A DNA stretch of 64,000 bases from Nocardioides antri (GCF_008373765.1 NZ_VUJW01000001.1:189-64188), one strand, 5' to 3'. Positions 41,475-51,676 are shown, counted from the stretch's first letter. Notes: a model not told the origin generated them from the sequence alone. Translations and numbers: made by a program.

Positions 41475-43475
41475 CTACCGAGACGTCTTCTGCGCGGCCC
41501 CGCGGGCGATCCGGTCGACCATGATCCCGAGCAGGACGATGCTGAGGCCGGCCGCGGCGCCGAAGCCCCACTCCTCCGAGCGTGCGAAACCGAGCACGAC
41601 GTCGTAGCCGAGGCCACCCGCGCCGACGAGGCCCCCGATGACGGCCATGGCCAGCACGTAGAGCAGGCCCTGGTTGGCAGCCAGCACCAGGGACCCGCGG
41701 GCCATGGGCAGCTGGACCTTGGTGACCTCCTGCCAGGTCGTCGACCCGGTGGAGCGCGTCGCCTCGAGCGTCGTCGGCGAGACCGCCTTGACGCCGTCGG
41801 CGACGAGCTTGATCGCGACCGGCGCGGCGTAGACGACGCCGGCGACGATCGCCGTGAAGCGGGTCGGTCCGAAGAGCGCCAGGACCGGGATCAGGTACAC
41901 GAAGGGCGGGATCGTCTGACCGGCGTCGAGCAGCGGGCGTAGGGCCAGGTCAACCTTGGGACTGCGGGCCATCCACACTCCGAAGACCAGCGCCAGCGCC
42001 ATGACCAGCACGGTGCCGACCAGGGTCATCGTGAGCGTGATCATGGCGTGGTTCCAGAGCCCGAAGTACAGCAGGCCGGCCACGCAGACCAGCGTCGGTA
42101 CGGCGGCGCGGAAGCCACCGAGCACGAAGGCGAGCAGGAGCAGCGCTCCTGCCGCGAGCCACCACGGCGACTCCGCCAGCAGGGACTCCAGCGGGTTGAG
42201 CAGCACTGTGCTGATCGCGTCCTTGAAGCCCTGCGTGAGGTCACGGAAGGTGTCGGTGAACCAACCGAAGAACTCGTTCACGGCGTCGGCGAGCCGGGGC
42301 CCCCAGGTCGAGTCGCCGAACTCCGCCGCCCAGGAATAGGTCCGGGACAGGTAGAGGCAGACGAGGACGGGCACCCCCGCGACGGCGAGCATGATCCGTC
42401 GCCGCTTCCGGTCGACTCCGCCCCGCGCAGCCCGCTCGCCGTACTCGCTCGCGGCGGTGGTGGTCCGGTCGAGCATCACCGCGATCACCACGATGAGCGC
42501 GCCGGGCACGAAGGCGCCGCCGACGTTGACGGTCTTGAGGAAGTCGAGCACCGGCTGCCCGAGCCCGGGCCCGTCCACGAAGGCGGCGATCGTCGCCATC
42601 GAGAGGGCAGCGAGGGTCGTCTGGTTGAGCCCGACGACGATCGTCTTGCGGGCCATCGGCAGCTGGACCTTGGTGAGCCGCTGCCAGCGGGTCTGGCCCG
42701 CTGAGTCGGTGGCCTCGATCGTCGTCGCCGAGACGGTCCGGATGCCGTGGCCGGCAACCCGGATGATCGGTGGCAGGGCGTAGAGCAGCGTGGCCACGAC
42801 GGCCCCTGACGCGCCGATGCCGAAGAACAGCGCGATCGGCGCGAGGAAGACGAAGGTCGGGATCGTCTGGAAGACGTCGAGGATCGTCGTCATGACCGCG
42901 TTGACGGCCCGGTTGCCGGTGCCCATCAGGACCGCGAGGGGCATGCCGACCAGAACGGCGATCGCGACGGCGACGAAGGTCACGATCAGCAGGTCGACGG
43001 CGTCCGACCAGTAGCCGAAGATCCCGAAGGACAGGAAGGACGCGGCGACCAGGAGCGCGATCCGCCAGCCCGCGACGGCGAGCCCGATCCAGACGGCGAC
43101 GGCCGTCACGCCCAGCCAGCCGATCTCGGGCACCGGACGCGGGAAGTTCTCGACCGACACCATCCGCTGCAACCAGTCGACGACAGAGGTGAACCAGGAG
43201 CCGATCTCGTAGGTGAGCTGGATGAGCGGGTTGTCGGCGCGGCTGGCGATCACCGAGTCGCGGAACTCGGCGAGGGCGTCGTGGACGCCGGTCCGCTCAC
43301 GGCCGGCGAGTGCGAGCGTGTCGTTGCCCTTCGTCAGCGCCCAGATGACCACCCAGAGGACGACGACGCCCAGGGCCCAGGCCCAGCGCGAGGAAGGCAC
43401 CCACCGCTTGACCTCGACCGGCGGCGACTTGTCCGGCCGGGCGGCCCCGGGACGGGGAGGCGCGAGCGTGCTCAT
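41475..43475 (-). CDS. Choline ABC transporter permease with two fused permease domains
   Basis: A 666-residue permease that contains two complete ProW-like domains in one chain. The first (about 160-300) has [20 protein letters not shown] and an EAA loop [20 protein letters not shown]; the second (about 455-645) has [17 protein letters not shown] and [20 protein letters not shown]. Ordinary OpuAB/ProW proteins of about 300 residues carry one domain and dimerise, so this is a covalent pseudo-dimer. Start ATG 43475 overlaps the ATPase stop (ATGA). About 12 membrane helices in all. Confidence 0.92.
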   Translation of the reverse strand: MSTLAPPRPGAARPDKSPPVEVKRWVPSSRWAWALGVVVLWVVIWALTKGNDTLALAGRERTGVHDALAEFRDSVIASRADNPLIQLTYEIGSWFTSVVDWLQRMVSVENFPRPVPEIGWLGVTAVAVWIGLAVAGWRIALLVAASFLSFGIFGYWSDAVDLLIVTFVAVAIAVLVGMPLAVLMGTGNRAVNAVMTTILDVFQTIPTFVFLAPIALFFGIGASGAVVATLLYALPPIIRVAGHGIRTVSATTIEATDSAGQTRWQRLTKVQLPMARKTIVVGLNQTTLAALSMATIAAFVDGPGLGQPVLDFLKTVNVGGAFVPGALIVVIAVMLDRTTTAASEYGERAARGGVDRKRRRIMLAVAGVPVLVCLYLSRTYSWAAEFGDSTWGPRLADAVNEFFGWFTDTFRDLTQGFKDAISTVLLNPLESLLAESPWWLAAGALLLLAFVLGGFRAAVPTLVCVAGLLYFGLWNHAMITLTMTLVGTVLVMALALVFGVWMARSPKVDLALRPLLDAGQTIPPFVYLIPVLALFGPTRFTAIVAGVVYAAPVAIKLVADGVKAVSPTTLEATRSTGSTTWQEVTKVQLPMARGSLVLAANQGLLYVLAMAVIGGLVGAGGLGYDVVLGFARSEEWGFGAAAGLSIVLLGIMVDRIARGAAQKTSR

Positions 43476-44548
43476 GCGTGGTCTTCCTCCGCCACGACCA
43501 CCCGCAGGATCGCGTCGTCGTCGACGATGCCGATCACCCGCTCCTGGCTGTCGACCACCCGCACCGGGTGCTCGGAGGCCAGCGCAGCCTTGGCGGCCTG
43601 TCGCACGATCGTGTCGCAGGACATCACCGGGCCGTCCATCGAGTCGTCCGGTCGCGGGGCCCGCATCACCCACTTGAGCGTGAGCACGTGGGAGCGCGGG
43701 ACCTCCGAGACGAAGTCGCGCACGTAGTCGTCGGCCGGAGCGCCCACGACCTCGTCCGGAGCGCCGATCTGCACGATCTCGCCGTCGCGCATGATCAGGA
43801 TCCGGTCGCCGAGCTTGAGCGCCTCCTGGAGGTCGTGGGTGATGAAGACCATCGTCTTGCCGAGCTCGCGGTGGAGCCGGATCACCTCGTTCTGCATGTC
43901 GCGGCGGATCAGCGGGTCCAGGGCGGAGAACGGCTCGTCGAAGAGCAGGATGTCGGGGTCGCCTGCCAGCGCGCGGGCCAGTCCGACCCGCTGCTGCATA
44001 CCGCCGGAGAGCTGGTCCGGGTAGGAGTGCTCGAACCCGTCCAGGCCGACCAGCGAGACGATCTCGGCGGCCTTCGCCCGCCGCTCCTTCTTGCCGACCC
44101 CCCGGATCTCGAGGCCGTAGGCGACGTTGTCGATGACCTGGCGATGGGGCAGCAGCCCGAAGTGCTGGAAGACCATCGACACCTGCTTGCGGCGCAGGTC
44201 GCGCAGCTCGGCCTCGGAGGCGGTGGTGACGTCGACGCCGTCCATCCGAATGGTGCCGGCGGTCGGCTCGATCAGCCGGGTCAGGCAGCGGACGAGCGTC
44301 GACTTTCCGGAGCCCGAGAGCCCCATGACGACGAACACCTCGCCCGGTGCGACGTCGAAGGACACGTCCTTCACGCCGGCGACACAACCCGTCTTGCGCT
44401 TGAGCTCGGCGCGCGGCAGGTCGGCGTCCGGCGTGCCGATGATCTTGTCCGCTCGCGGACCGAAGATCTTCCAGAGGTTGCGCACCGACAGGGCGGGCTC
44501 TCGTTCGTCCACGGCGGTCTCCTCCACGCGCTCGGACATGATCGTCAT
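43472..44548 (-). CDS. Choline ABC transporter ATP-binding protein
   Basis: A 358-residue ProV-type ATPase. Walker [11 protein letters not shown]-loop [13 protein letters not shown], signature [15 protein letters not shown], Walker [14 protein letters not shown] and switch His in ITHDLQEAL are intact. A shortened C-terminal CBS-like region (about 285-355) includes [20 protein letters not shown]; it looks like one full CBS plus a degenerate one. It overlaps betA upstream and the permease downstream, each by ATGA, so betA and the transporter are tightly coupled. Confidence 0.93.
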   Translation of the reverse strand: MTIMSERVEETAVDEREPALSVRNLWKIFGPRADKIIGTPDADLPRAELKRKTGCVAGVKDVSFDVAPGEVFVVMGLSGSGKSTLVRCLTRLIEPTAGTIRMDGVDVTTASEAELRDLRRKQVSMVFQHFGLLPHRQVIDNVAYGLEIRGVGKKERRAKAAEIVSLVGLDGFEHSYPDQLSGGMQQRVGLARALAGDPDILLFDEPFSALDPLIRRDMQNEVIRLHRELGKTMVFITHDLQEALKLGDRILIMRDGEIVQIGAPDEVVGAPADDYVRDFVSEVPRSHVLTLKWVMRAPRPDDSMDGPVMSCDTIVRQAAKAALASEHPVRVVDSQERVIGIVDDDAILRVVVAEEDHA

Positions 44549-46245
44549 GGCTGCTCCTCGTTGTTGCGGCTGTCGCCGGGCGGGTAGAGAGGCGTGTCGT
44601 CGCGGTAGCGGTAGTACGGCACGTCAGCCGGGGGGAGGGGAGTGTTGCCGGCGATCAGGTCGGCGGCCTTCTCGGCCACCATCATCACCGGCGCGTAGAT
44701 GTTGCCGTTGGTGACGAACGGGAAGACGGAGGCGTCGACGACCCGCAGTCCTTCGGTCCCGTGCACCTTCATCGTGCTCGGGTCGACCACCGACATCTCG
44801 TCGATGCCCATCTTGGCGGTGCACGAGGGGTGAAGCGCGGTCTCGGCGTCCTCGGCGACCCACTTCAGGATCTCCTCGTCGGTCTCGACCGACGGTCCCG
44901 GCGAGATCTCTCCGGCGTTGTACGGCGCGAACGCCGGCTGGGTGAGGATGTCGCGGGCCACCCGGACCGCCTCCACCCACTCCTTGCGGTCGGTCGGCGT
45001 CGACAGGTAGTTGAAGAGCAGGGACGGGTGCTCGCGCGGGTCGGTGGACTTGATCCGCACGTGACCGCGGGTGTCGGCGTACATCGGGCCGATGTGCACC
45101 TGGTAGCCGTGCCCCTCGATGGGCGAGCTGCCGTCGTACCGGATGGCGATCGGCAGGAAGTGGAACATCAGGTTGGGGTAGTCCACCTCGTCGTTGCTGC
45201 GCGCGAAGCCGCCGCCCTCGAAGTGGTTGGTCGCGCCGAGGCCCTTGCGCTGGAACAGCCACTGGTAGGCGATCTTCGGTCGCTGGTGCCAGCGCAGGCC
45301 GGGCGCGATCGAGACCGGCTGCTTCGAGGCGTACTGGATGTAGACCTCGAGGTGGTCCTGCAGGTTCTCGCCGACGCCCGGCAGGTCGTGGACGACGTCG
45401 ATGCCGAGCCCGCGCAGGTGCGCCGCGTCGCCGACGCCGGACAGCTGGAGGAGCTGTGGCGTGTTGATCGCGCCACCGCAGAGGACGACCTCGCCCGCCT
45501 CGACGCTGCGACGCCGGCGACCGGCGCGCTCGTAGTCGACGCCGACGGCGCGCTGGCCACGGAACCGGACCCCGGTCACGAACGCCATGGTCTCGATGTC
45601 CAGGTTCTTCCGGTGCCGCACGGGATGCAGGTACGCGCGGGCGGCGGAGAGCCGGCGACCGCGGTAGACGTTGCGGTCGAATCGGGCGAAGCCCTCCTGC
45701 CGGTAGCCGTTGACGTCGTCGGTGAGGTGGTAGCCCGCCTCCTGCACGGCCTGGAAGAACGCGCCGAACAAGGGGTTCTCGGCCGGACCGCGCTCGAGCT
45801 TGAGGGGGCCCTCGCCGCCGCGCCAGTCGTCGGCGCCGGCCAGGCAGTTCTCCATGCGCTTGAAGTACGGCAGGCAGTGGAGGTAGTCCCACTCCTTCAT
45901 CCCGGGCTCGGCCGCCCAACGCTCGTAGTCGAGCGGGTTGCCGCGCTGGAAGATCATCCCGTTGATGCTGCTCGAGCCGCCCAGGACCTTGCCGCGAGCG
46001 TGGAAGACCCGGCGGCCGTTCATGTGCGGCTCGGGGTCGGTCTCGTACTTCCAGTCGTAGAGCCGGTTGCCGATCGGGAAGGGGAGCGCGGCCGGCATGT
46101 GGACCAACGGGTCGAACCGGTAGTCGCTGTGCCCCGCCTCCAGCACCAGCACGCTGGTGCCCGGGTCGGCCGAGAGCCGGTTGGCGAGGGCGCATCCCGC
46201 CGAGCCGCCGCCCACGATCACGAAGTCGTAGCGCTTCGAAGCCAT
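44545..46245 (-). CDS. betA: Choline dehydrogenase (GMC oxidoreductase)
   Basis: A 566-residue FAD-dependent GMC oxidoreductase that oxidises choline to betaine aldehyde. The FAD motif [19 protein letters not shown] is near the N terminus; [18 protein letters not shown] is the GMC signature 1 region; catalytic His is in [11 protein letters not shown], and the C-terminal [20 protein letters not shown] is typical of BetA. The size fits BetA (about 550-560). It lies 12 bp after betB and overlaps the ABC ATPase gene by four bases. Oxidation to betaine may be completed by BetB. Confidence 0.93.
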   Translation of the reverse strand: MASKRYDFVIVGGGSAGCALANRLSADPGTSVLVLEAGHSDYRFDPLVHMPAALPFPIGNRLYDWKYETDPEPHMNGRRVFHARGKVLGGSSSINGMIFQRGNPLDYERWAAEPGMKEWDYLHCLPYFKRMENCLAGADDWRGGEGPLKLERGPAENPLFGAFFQAVQEAGYHLTDDVNGYRQEGFARFDRNVYRGRRLSAARAYLHPVRHRKNLDIETMAFVTGVRFRGQRAVGVDYERAGRRRRSVEAGEVVLCGGAINTPQLLQLSGVGDAAHLRGLGIDVVHDLPGVGENLQDHLEVYIQYASKQPVSIAPGLRWHQRPKIAYQWLFQRKGLGATNHFEGGGFARSNDEVDYPNLMFHFLPIAIRYDGSSPIEGHGYQVHIGPMYADTRGHVRIKSTDPREHPSLLFNYLSTPTDRKEWVEAVRVARDILTQPAFAPYNAGEISPGPSVETDEEILKWVAEDAETALHPSCTAKMGIDEMSVVDPSTMKVHGTEGLRVVDASVFPFVTNGNIYAPVMMVAEKAADLIAGNTPLPPADVPYYRYRDDTPLYPPGDSRNNEEQP

Positions 46246-46257
46246 ATGTCGTCGTCC

Positions 46258-47766
46258 TTATCCCGCGAACCAGCGCTGCTCGGCCGGTCGGATGTTGTGC
46301 CAGATGTGCTTGGTCTCGCGGTACTCCTCGAGACCGGCCAGCCCGAGCTCACGCCCGATGCCGGACTGCTTGAAGCCGCCCCATTCCGCTTGCGGAACGT
46401 AGGGGTGGTAGTCGTTGATCCAGACCGTGCCCATCCGCAGCCGGGCGGCGACGCGCTGCGCCCGACCGGAGTCCTGGGTCCACACCGCGCCCGCCAGCCC
46501 GTAGATGCTGTCGTTGGCGATGGCGACGGCCTCGTCCTCGCCGGTGAACGTCTCCACGGTCAGCACCGGGCCGAACGACTCTTCCTGGGTGACGCTCATG
46601 TCGCTGCGGCAACCGTCGAGGATCGTCGGCAGGTAGTAGTAGCCATCGGACAGGGCGGGATCGTCCGGGCGTCGTCCGCCGCAGCGGAGCACGGCACCTT
46701 CGGCGAGGCCGGCGGCGACGTACGCCTCGACCTTGTCGCGGTGGGCGGCGCTGGTGAGGGGCCCGGACTCGGCCTTCTCGTCGAAGGGCCCGCCCAGCCG
46801 GATCCGCTCGGCGCGGTCCACGAGAGCGTCGACGAACTCGTCGTGCACGGACTCCTCGACGAGGAGCCGGGCTCCGGCCGAGCAGACCTGGCCCGAGTGG
46901 AGGAAGACCGCGGTGAGGGCGAAGTCGAGGGCCACGTCGAGGTCGGCGTCGGCGAAGACGATGTTGGGGTTCTTGCCGCCGAGCTCGAGGGCGACCTTCT
47001 TCACGGTGCCGGCCGCTGCGGCCATCAGCAGCTTGCCCGTGGACAGTCCGCCGGTGAACGATACGAGGTCGACGCGGGGGTCCTCCGAGAGCGGAGCGCC
47101 TGCCTCGGGACCGGCGCCGAGGACGAGGTTGCCGACTCCAGCGGGAAGCCCGGCCTCGGCGAGCAGCTTCATCAGGTGGATGGCCGTGTGGGGGGTCAGC
47201 TCACTGGGCTTGAGGACGAAGGAGTTGCCGGCAGCCAGGCACGGCGCGACCTTCCACGAGGTCTGCAGCAACGGGTAGTTCCACGGGGTGATGAGGCCGC
47301 AGACCCCGATCGGCTCGTGCACGACCCGGCTGACGACGTCGGGGTTGCCGGTGTCCACGACCCGGCCGGAGTCCTCCGCGGCGGTGCGGCCGTAGTGCCG
47401 GAAGACCGCGACGACGTCGTCGACGTCGTACTCGGACTCGACCAGGCGCTTGCCGGTGTCCAGCGACTCGAGCCGGGCGAGAGAGTCCTTGTCGCGCTCG
47501 AGGAGGTCGGCGACCCTGAGCAGGAGATCTCCGCGTTCGCGGCTGGAGGTCCGCGGCCAGGGGCCTTCGTGGAAAGCCCGGTGCGCAGCGCCGATGGCGT
47601 CCTCGGTGTCCTCGCGACCGGCCTCGTCGACCTCGCCGACCAACGTGCCGTCGGCGGGGCAGACGATCTCGCGGCGGCCCCCAGCGCGGGCGCTCACCCA
47701 CCGACCGTCGACGTACAGTGCTGGCACGATTCCGACCCCATCTCCAGGGAGCCCGGAGTAGCGCAT
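46258..47766 (-). CDS. betB: Betaine aldehyde dehydrogenase
   Basis: A 502-residue NAD(P)-dependent aldehyde dehydrogenase. The cofactor motif is PWNYPLLQTSWKVAPCLAAG, the catalytic Glu lies in ALELGGKNP and the nucleophile Cys in SGQVCSAGARL; PLSEDPRVDLVSFTGGLSTG and GFKQSGIGRELG are standard for the BADH group. ATG 47766 is preceded by AAAGGG at seven bases. One IclR-type box covers the start codon, so a downstream GTG (47727) cannot be excluded but lacks a good ribosome site. It is the first gene of the choline operon. Confidence 0.93.
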   Translation of the reverse strand: MRYSGLPGDGVGIVPALYVDGRWVSARAGGRREIVCPADGTLVGEVDEAGREDTEDAIGAAHRAFHEGPWPRTSSRERGDLLLRVADLLERDKDSLARLESLDTGKRLVESEYDVDDVVAVFRHYGRTAAEDSGRVVDTGNPDVVSRVVHEPIGVCGLITPWNYPLLQTSWKVAPCLAAGNSFVLKPSELTPHTAIHLMKLLAEAGLPAGVGNLVLGAGPEAGAPLSEDPRVDLVSFTGGLSTGKLLMAAAAGTVKKVALELGGKNPNIVFADADLDVALDFALTAVFLHSGQVCSAGARLLVEESVHDEFVDALVDRAERIRLGGPFDEKAESGPLTSAAHRDKVEAYVAAGLAEGAVLRCGGRRPDDPALSDGYYYLPTILDGCRSDMSVTQEESFGPVLTVETFTGEDEAVAIANDSIYGLAGAVWTQDSGRAQRVAARLRMGTVWINDYHPYVPQAEWGGFKQSGIGRELGLAGLEEYRETKHIWHNIRPAEQRWFAG

Positions 47767-47837
47767 CGCGCAACCCTTTGCTTCCCTCGCAACTTGTTGG
47801 TGCGTCGAGAATGGGTGCGGACGCGTTCCCGTGTCAA
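47759..47837 (-). promoter_or_regulatory. betB promoter with paired IclR-type boxes
   Basis: Minus strand: -35 TTGACA (47837-47832), 18 bp, -10 CATTCT (47813-47808), then boxes at 47792-47778 (TTGCGAGGGAAGCAA) and 47773-47759 (TTGCGCGATGCGCTA), 19 bp centre to centre. A weak third copy at the same spacing (47811-47797) overlaps the -10. The spacer begins with GGGAACGC as in the folD promoter. Confidence 0.6.
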
Positions 47838-47938
47838 GGGTTACGCCCGCCGTAACGCAACGTTCATCGGCGACGTCGCCGGTCGGGAACTCGTGCGCAG
47901 CCGGGGCCGGCTGGCCGCTGGCGGGCGGAGATGAGGTG

Positions 47939-48751
47939 CTAGCCGAGCCAGCCCATGCGCTGGCTGATGCGCTCGCCGGCCGCCTTGAAGTCGGCGGCGA
48001 TGGACTCGATCCTGGCCTTGTCGAAGCGGTACGCCGGGCCGGACGCGCTCACCGCGCCGACCACGGCTCCGGTGTGGTCGCGCACCGGCACGGCGGCGGC
48101 GTTGAGGCCGGTCTCGAGCTCCTCGAACGCGGTCGCGAAGCCCTCCTGGCGCGCCTGGGCGAGCTGCCCCATCAGCACCTTGCGGGAGGTCAGGGTGTGC
48201 TCGGTGTAGGGCTTCAGGCCGGCCGCGTCGAGCACGCTGTCGAGCCGCTCCTCGCTCATGTAGGCGAGCAGGATCTTGCCGCTCGACGTCGCGTGCAGCG
48301 GCGTCAGCTGGCCGACCCAGTTCTGGCTGGCGACGGCCGCCGAGCCCAGGGCCTGCTGGACGTTCACCGCGTAGTGCTCGCGGACCACGGCGAGGTTGAT
48401 GGTCTCGTCGAAGCGCTGGGCCAGGTCCTCCAGGACCGGCTGGGCCTGCCGCACGATGTCGAGACGGGCGGGGATCGCGCTCGCGAGCCGCAGCACCCCG
48501 AAGCCGAGCTGGTACTTCCCGCGCTCGGAGTTCTGCTCCACCAGGTCGCGCTCCTCGAGCGCGGCGAGGAGGCGGAAGGCGGTGGACTTGTGGACCCCGA
48601 TCTCGGCGGCCACGTCGCTCACGCCGGCGCTGCCCTCGCGGGCCAGGATCTCGAGCACGCTGACGGCACGGTCGACCGACTGGACTCCGCCGGGAGCCTC
48701 GCTGCCCTCGCGCGGGGCTCGGCCGTTCGTCTTCTGCTCGCCGTTGCTCAT
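47939..48751 (-). CDS. IclR-family transcriptional regulator
   Basis: A 270-residue IclR protein. The winged helix-turn-helix (about 25-85) reads VDRAVSVLEILAREGSAGVS, DVAAEIGVHKSTAFRLLAAL. The effector domain (about 100-270) has the IclR features SGKILLAYMSEE, ARQEGFATAFEELETGLNAA, GAVSASGPAYRF. It is in the centre of the choline/betaine island, divergent from folD. A box of the type paired before purU, betB, folD and dimethylglycine oxidase overlaps its start codon, so it is the best candidate for the regulon's repressor and appears autoregulated. The ligand is unknown; betaine, dimethylglycine or sarcosine are candidates. Confidence 0.93.
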   Translation of the reverse strand: MSNGEQKTNGRAPREGSEAPGGVQSVDRAVSVLEILAREGSAGVSDVAAEIGVHKSTAFRLLAALEERDLVEQNSERGKYQLGFGVLRLASAIPARLDIVRQAQPVLEDLAQRFDETINLAVVREHYAVNVQQALGSAAVASQNWVGQLTPLHATSSGKILLAYMSEERLDSVLDAAGLKPYTEHTLTSRKVLMGQLAQARQEGFATAFEELETGLNAAAVPVRDHTGAVVGAVSASGPAYRFDKARIESIAADFKAAGERISQRMGWLG

Positions 48752-48758
48752 GGCGCAA
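48744..48758 (-). promoter_or_regulatory. Single IclR-type box over the iclR start
   Basis: TTGCTCATGGCGCAA is centred on the first base of the iclR start codon (48751). A -10-like TAGAGT (minus strand 48763-48758) just upstream and no Shine-Dalgarno sequence suggest a leaderless message and autorepression. Confidence 0.5.
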
Positions 48759-48852
48759 CTCTACGTGATGCCACTGCGGATCGGGGGACCAAACCGGGTC
48801 ATGTGACCCGGATCATTCGAGGGACGCGGCGGATCGGGCCCGGACTGACCCC

Positions 48853-48917
48853 TTGACAGGGGAACGCTGCGACTCGCAGACTGTTGCGCATCATGCACAT
48901 CGTTGTGTAGTTCGCAC
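48853..48917 (+). promoter_or_regulatory. folD promoter with paired IclR-type boxes
   Basis: -35 TTGACA (48853-48858), 18 bp, -10 CAGACT (48877-48882), one base, box TTGCGCATCATGCAC (48884-48898), four bases, box TTGTGTAGTTCGCAC (48903-48917). The organisation is the same as at purU. Confidence 0.65.
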
Positions 48918-48929
48918 CAAGGTGGAGAA

Positions 48930-49049
48930 ATGATCCGAGTCTGCCCGCTGTCTGCACTCCCTCGAGAGGCCCTCCGTGTCGACGCCGAGCCCCCGATCCC
49001 GGTGCGGCCGCCCTCCGCTCAACGCTGCCCCCGTGCCGGCCTGAGATGA
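48930..49049 (+). CDS. Possible 39-residue upstream ORF coupled to folD
   Basis: A 40-codon frame from ATG 48930, behind AAGGTGGAG, whose TGA overlaps the folD ATG by four bases. The peptide starts [20 protein letters not shown] and is Pro/Arg-rich with two Cys; no family. folD itself lacks a clear Shine-Dalgarno site, so coupled reinitiation is plausible. It could be a translational leader rather than a functional protein. Confidence 0.4.
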   Translation: MIRVCPLSALPREALRVDAEPPIPVRPPSAQRCPRAGLR

Positions 49050-49954
49050 GCAAGATGACCACTGCGACACGGATCGACGGCAAGCGGGTTGCCGCTGACA
49101 TCAAGCAAGAGCTGGCCGTGCGGGTGAGAGCCCTGCGCGGTCAGGGGAGCCGACCGGGGCTGGGCACCATCCTGGTCGGCGAGGACCCGGGCAGCCACGC
49201 CTACGTGGCCGGGAAGCATCGCGACTGCTCCGACGTCGGGATCGCCTCGATCCGGGTCGAGCTGCCGGCGACCGCCAGCCAGGCCGAGGTCGAGGACGCC
49301 GTACGCCGCCTCAACGACGACCCGGCGTGCACCGGCTTCATCGTCCAGCTCCCGCTGCCGGCGCACATCGACACGCACCGCGTGCTCCAGCTGATCGACC
49401 CCGACAAGGACGCCGACGGGCTGCATCCGACCAATCTCGGCAAGCTCGTGCTCGGCATGCCGGGCCCGCTCCCGTGCACTCCGCGGGGGATCATCGAGCT
49501 CCTCCGCCAGCACGACGTGCCGATCACCGGCCAGCGGTTCTGCGTGATCGGCTGCGGCCTCACGGTCGGCCGTCCGCTCGGGCTGATGCTCACCCGGCCC
49601 ACCGAGCACGCGACCGTCACGCTGTGCCACGAGGCGACCGTCGACGTCGCGGCGCACACGCGCGCCTCCGACGTGGTGGTCGCCGCTGCCGGCGTCGCGC
49701 ACCTGGTCAAGCCGGACTGGGTGCGGCCCGGCGCGACCGTGCTGTCGGTCGGGATCACCCGCACCATCGAGGGGATCCTCGGCGACGTCCACCCCGAGGT
49801 GGACACGGTGGCGGGCAAGGTCAGCGGTGCGACCGGCGGCGTCGGCCCGATGACGCGCGCCATGCTGCTGACCAACATCGTCGAGATCGCCGAGCGGGGC
49901 CTCGACCAGCAGCCCGGCAGCGGCCTGGCCGCGCCCTCTCTCGAACTGGCATGA
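49046..49954 (+). CDS. folD: Methylene-THF dehydrogenase/methenyl-THF cyclohydrolase
   Basis: A 302-residue bifunctional FolD, converting methylene-THF to 10-formyl-THF with NAD(P). The catalytic Lys is in the [12 protein letters not shown] helix (YxxxK); [13 protein letters not shown] and [15 protein letters not shown] are FolD signatures; the nucleotide motif is [16 protein letters not shown], and [17 protein letters not shown] closes the site. GRPL-type motif has GCGLTVG instead of the more common GRSxxVG, a mild variation. It starts a folD-folP-metF-folC operon in the betaine island and works with PurU in C1 disposal. Confidence 0.95.
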   Translation: MSKMTTATRIDGKRVAADIKQELAVRVRALRGQGSRPGLGTILVGEDPGSHAYVAGKHRDCSDVGIASIRVELPATASQAEVEDAVRRLNDDPACTGFIVQLPLPAHIDTHRVLQLIDPDKDADGLHPTNLGKLVLGMPGPLPCTPRGIIELLRQHDVPITGQRFCVIGCGLTVGRPLGLMLTRPTEHATVTLCHEATVDVAAHTRASDVVVAAAGVAHLVKPDWVRPGATVLSVGITRTIEGILGDVHPEVDTVAGKVSGATGGVGPMTRAMLLTNIVEIAERGLDQQPGSGLAAPSLELA

Positions 49955-50823
49955 CGACCCTCCAGCACGCCCCGCGCGTGCGACCGTCGGCACCCGAGCT
50001 CGAGCGGTGCCGGGTCATGGGCATCGTCAACGTCACGCCCGACTCGTTCTCCGACGGCGGCCGGTTCGGCGACGCGCAGGTTGCGATCGAGCACGGCCTC
50101 GCCCTCCTGCGACAGGGCGCGGACCTGGTCGACGTCGGCGGTGAGTCGACGCGGCCCGGCGCGGAGCGCGTCGCCGAGGACGAGGAGCTCCGGCGGGTCG
50201 TGCCCGTCGTACACGCGCTGAGCTCGGCCGGCGCCCAGGTGTCGGTCGACACCATGCGCGCGTCGGTCGCGGCCGCCGCGGTCGACGCCGGCGCCACGCT
50301 CGTCAACGACGTGTCGGGAGGCCTTGCCGACCCCGGCATGCTGCCGTTCCTCGCGGACGCCGGCGTGGGCTGCGTGCTCATGCACTGGCGGGCGCACTCG
50401 AAGCTGATGCAGGAACGGGCCACCTACCGCAGCGTGGTGGAGGACGTCCGCAGCGAGCTCGCCCGCCGCTGCGACGCAGCCATGGCCGCGGGGATCAGCG
50501 CGGACCGGATCGTCCTCGACCCCGGCCTGGGCTTCGCCAAGGAAGCGGGCCACAACTGGTCGCTGCTGGCGCGGCTGCCCCGGCTGATGTCCCTGGGCTT
50601 CCCGCTGCTGGTCGGGGCGTCCCGCAAGCGTTTCCTCGCCGAGTGCGTCGACTACGGCGGCCTCGACCCAGCCGAGCCGGCCGACCGGGACGACGTGTCG
50701 GCCGCCGTGGCCACGGTGGCGGCGGTGACGGGTGTCTGGGGCGTGCGCGTCCACGACGTCCGCCCCGCTGCGGCCGCTGCGAGGGTCGCGGCCCGGCTGG
50801 CTGCCGAGCGGCCGGGGCGGTAG
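49951..50823 (+). CDS. folP: Dihydropteroate synthase
   Basis: A 290-residue DHPS, joining p-aminobenzoate to the pterin in folate synthesis. Signatures are [46 protein letters not shown], and [15 protein letters not shown] followed by [14 protein letters not shown]. All look intact, including the pterin-binding Asp and Lys-Arg of SRKRF, so it does not look like the inactive paralogue found in some actinobacteria. Start overlaps folD stop (ATGA). A biosynthetic folate gene inside a catabolic island is unusual and may be a second genomic copy. Confidence 0.95.
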   Translation: MTTLQHAPRVRPSAPELERCRVMGIVNVTPDSFSDGGRFGDAQVAIEHGLALLRQGADLVDVGGESTRPGAERVAEDEELRRVVPVVHALSSAGAQVSVDTMRASVAAAAVDAGATLVNDVSGGLADPGMLPFLADAGVGCVLMHWRAHSKLMQERATYRSVVEDVRSELARRCDAAMAAGISADRIVLDPGLGFAKEAGHNWSLLARLPRLMSLGFPLLVGASRKRFLAECVDYGGLDPAEPADRDDVSAAVATVAAVTGVWGVRVHDVRPAAAAARVAARLAAERPGR

Positions 50824-50830
50824 GTCCCCG

Positions 50831-51676
50831 ATGCTCACCCGCACCCGTGCCGACGTCGTACGGCGGCTGCTGGCCAACGCCCGCTTCGAGGTTCTCCCGA
50901 CCGCGCGGGTCGAGGAGGCCGTTGCCACGCACCTCCGGCCCGGCCGCACGGTCACCGTGACGGCGTCCCCGTCGAAGGGACTGGAGGCGACCCTCGCGCT
51001 GACCGAGCGGCTCACGGCCCGCGGCTACGACGTCGTGCCACACCTCGCCGCCCGGATGATCACCGGCCGCTCCGAGCTGGTGGAGATCGCCGACCGTCTC
51101 CGGGCGTCGGGCGTGACGACGGTGTTCGTGCCGGCCGGGGACGCAGACCCGGTCGGCAGCTACGCCGGCGCGCTCGACCTGCTCGACGACCTGGTCGCCA
51201 TCGGCAGCCCCTTCGCGCAGGTGGGGATCACCGGCTACCCCGAGTCCCACCCGACCATCCACGACGACGTCACGGTCCAGACCATGTGGGACAAGCGGCG
51301 GCACGCCACCCAGATCGTCAGCAACCTGACGTTCGACCCGCGGGTCCTGACCTCCTGGGTGCAACGGGTCCGGGCGCGCGGCGTGACGACGCCGATCCTC
51401 GTCGGGCTCCCCGGCCCCGTCGACCGGACAAAGCTCCTGAGCATGGCCACGAAGATCGGCGTGGGGGAGTCGACGAAGTTCCTCGCGAAGAACCGCGGCG
51501 TCTTCGCCCGGATCGCGGCCCCGGGTGGCTACGACCCGCTGCGCCTGCTCAACCGCGCGGCGGGGGTCCTCGGCGACGAACGTATGAACGTCACCGGGCT
51601 CCACCTCTTCACCTTCAACCAGGTCGCCGAGACCGAGGCCTGGCGCCGCGCCCAGCTGGCCCGGTGGGAGCGGTGA
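50831..51676 (+). CDS. Short methylenetetrahydrofolate reductase-like protein
   Basis: A 281-residue protein of the MTHFR fold, shorter and divergent compared with E. coli MetF. Seen are VTVTASPSKGLEATLALTER near the N terminus, PHLAARMITGRSELVEIADR, VFVPAGDADPVGSYAGALDL (the substrate-site region), QVGITGYPESHPTIHDDV and TQIVSNLTFDP, and the C-terminal PILVGLPGPVDRTKLLSMAT. Similar short forms are reported as MTHFR in mycobacteria. It could reduce methylene-THF to methyl-THF, or have a related C1 role. It is 7 bp after folP and overlaps folC by GTGA. Confidence 0.85.
   Translation: MLTRTRADVVRRLLANARFEVLPTARVEEAVATHLRPGRTVTVTASPSKGLEATLALTERLTARGYDVVPHLAARMITGRSELVEIADRLRASGVTTVFVPAGDADPVGSYAGALDLLDDLVAIGSPFAQVGITGYPESHPTIHDDVTVQTMWDKRRHATQIVSNLTFDPRVLTSWVQRVRARGVTTPILVGLPGPVDRTKLLSMATKIGVGESTKFLAKNRGVFARIAAPGGYDPLRLLNRAAGVLGDERMNVTGLHLFTFNQVAETEAWRRAQLARWER

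Noticed and set aside
41461-41475. TTGCGTGTGCACTGC as another IclR-type box
   Set aside because: It is inside the choline operon, lacks a partner at 19 bp and matches poorly on the right half.
44761-47934. 1057-codon plus-strand frame
   Set aside because: Antisense shadow of betA and betB.
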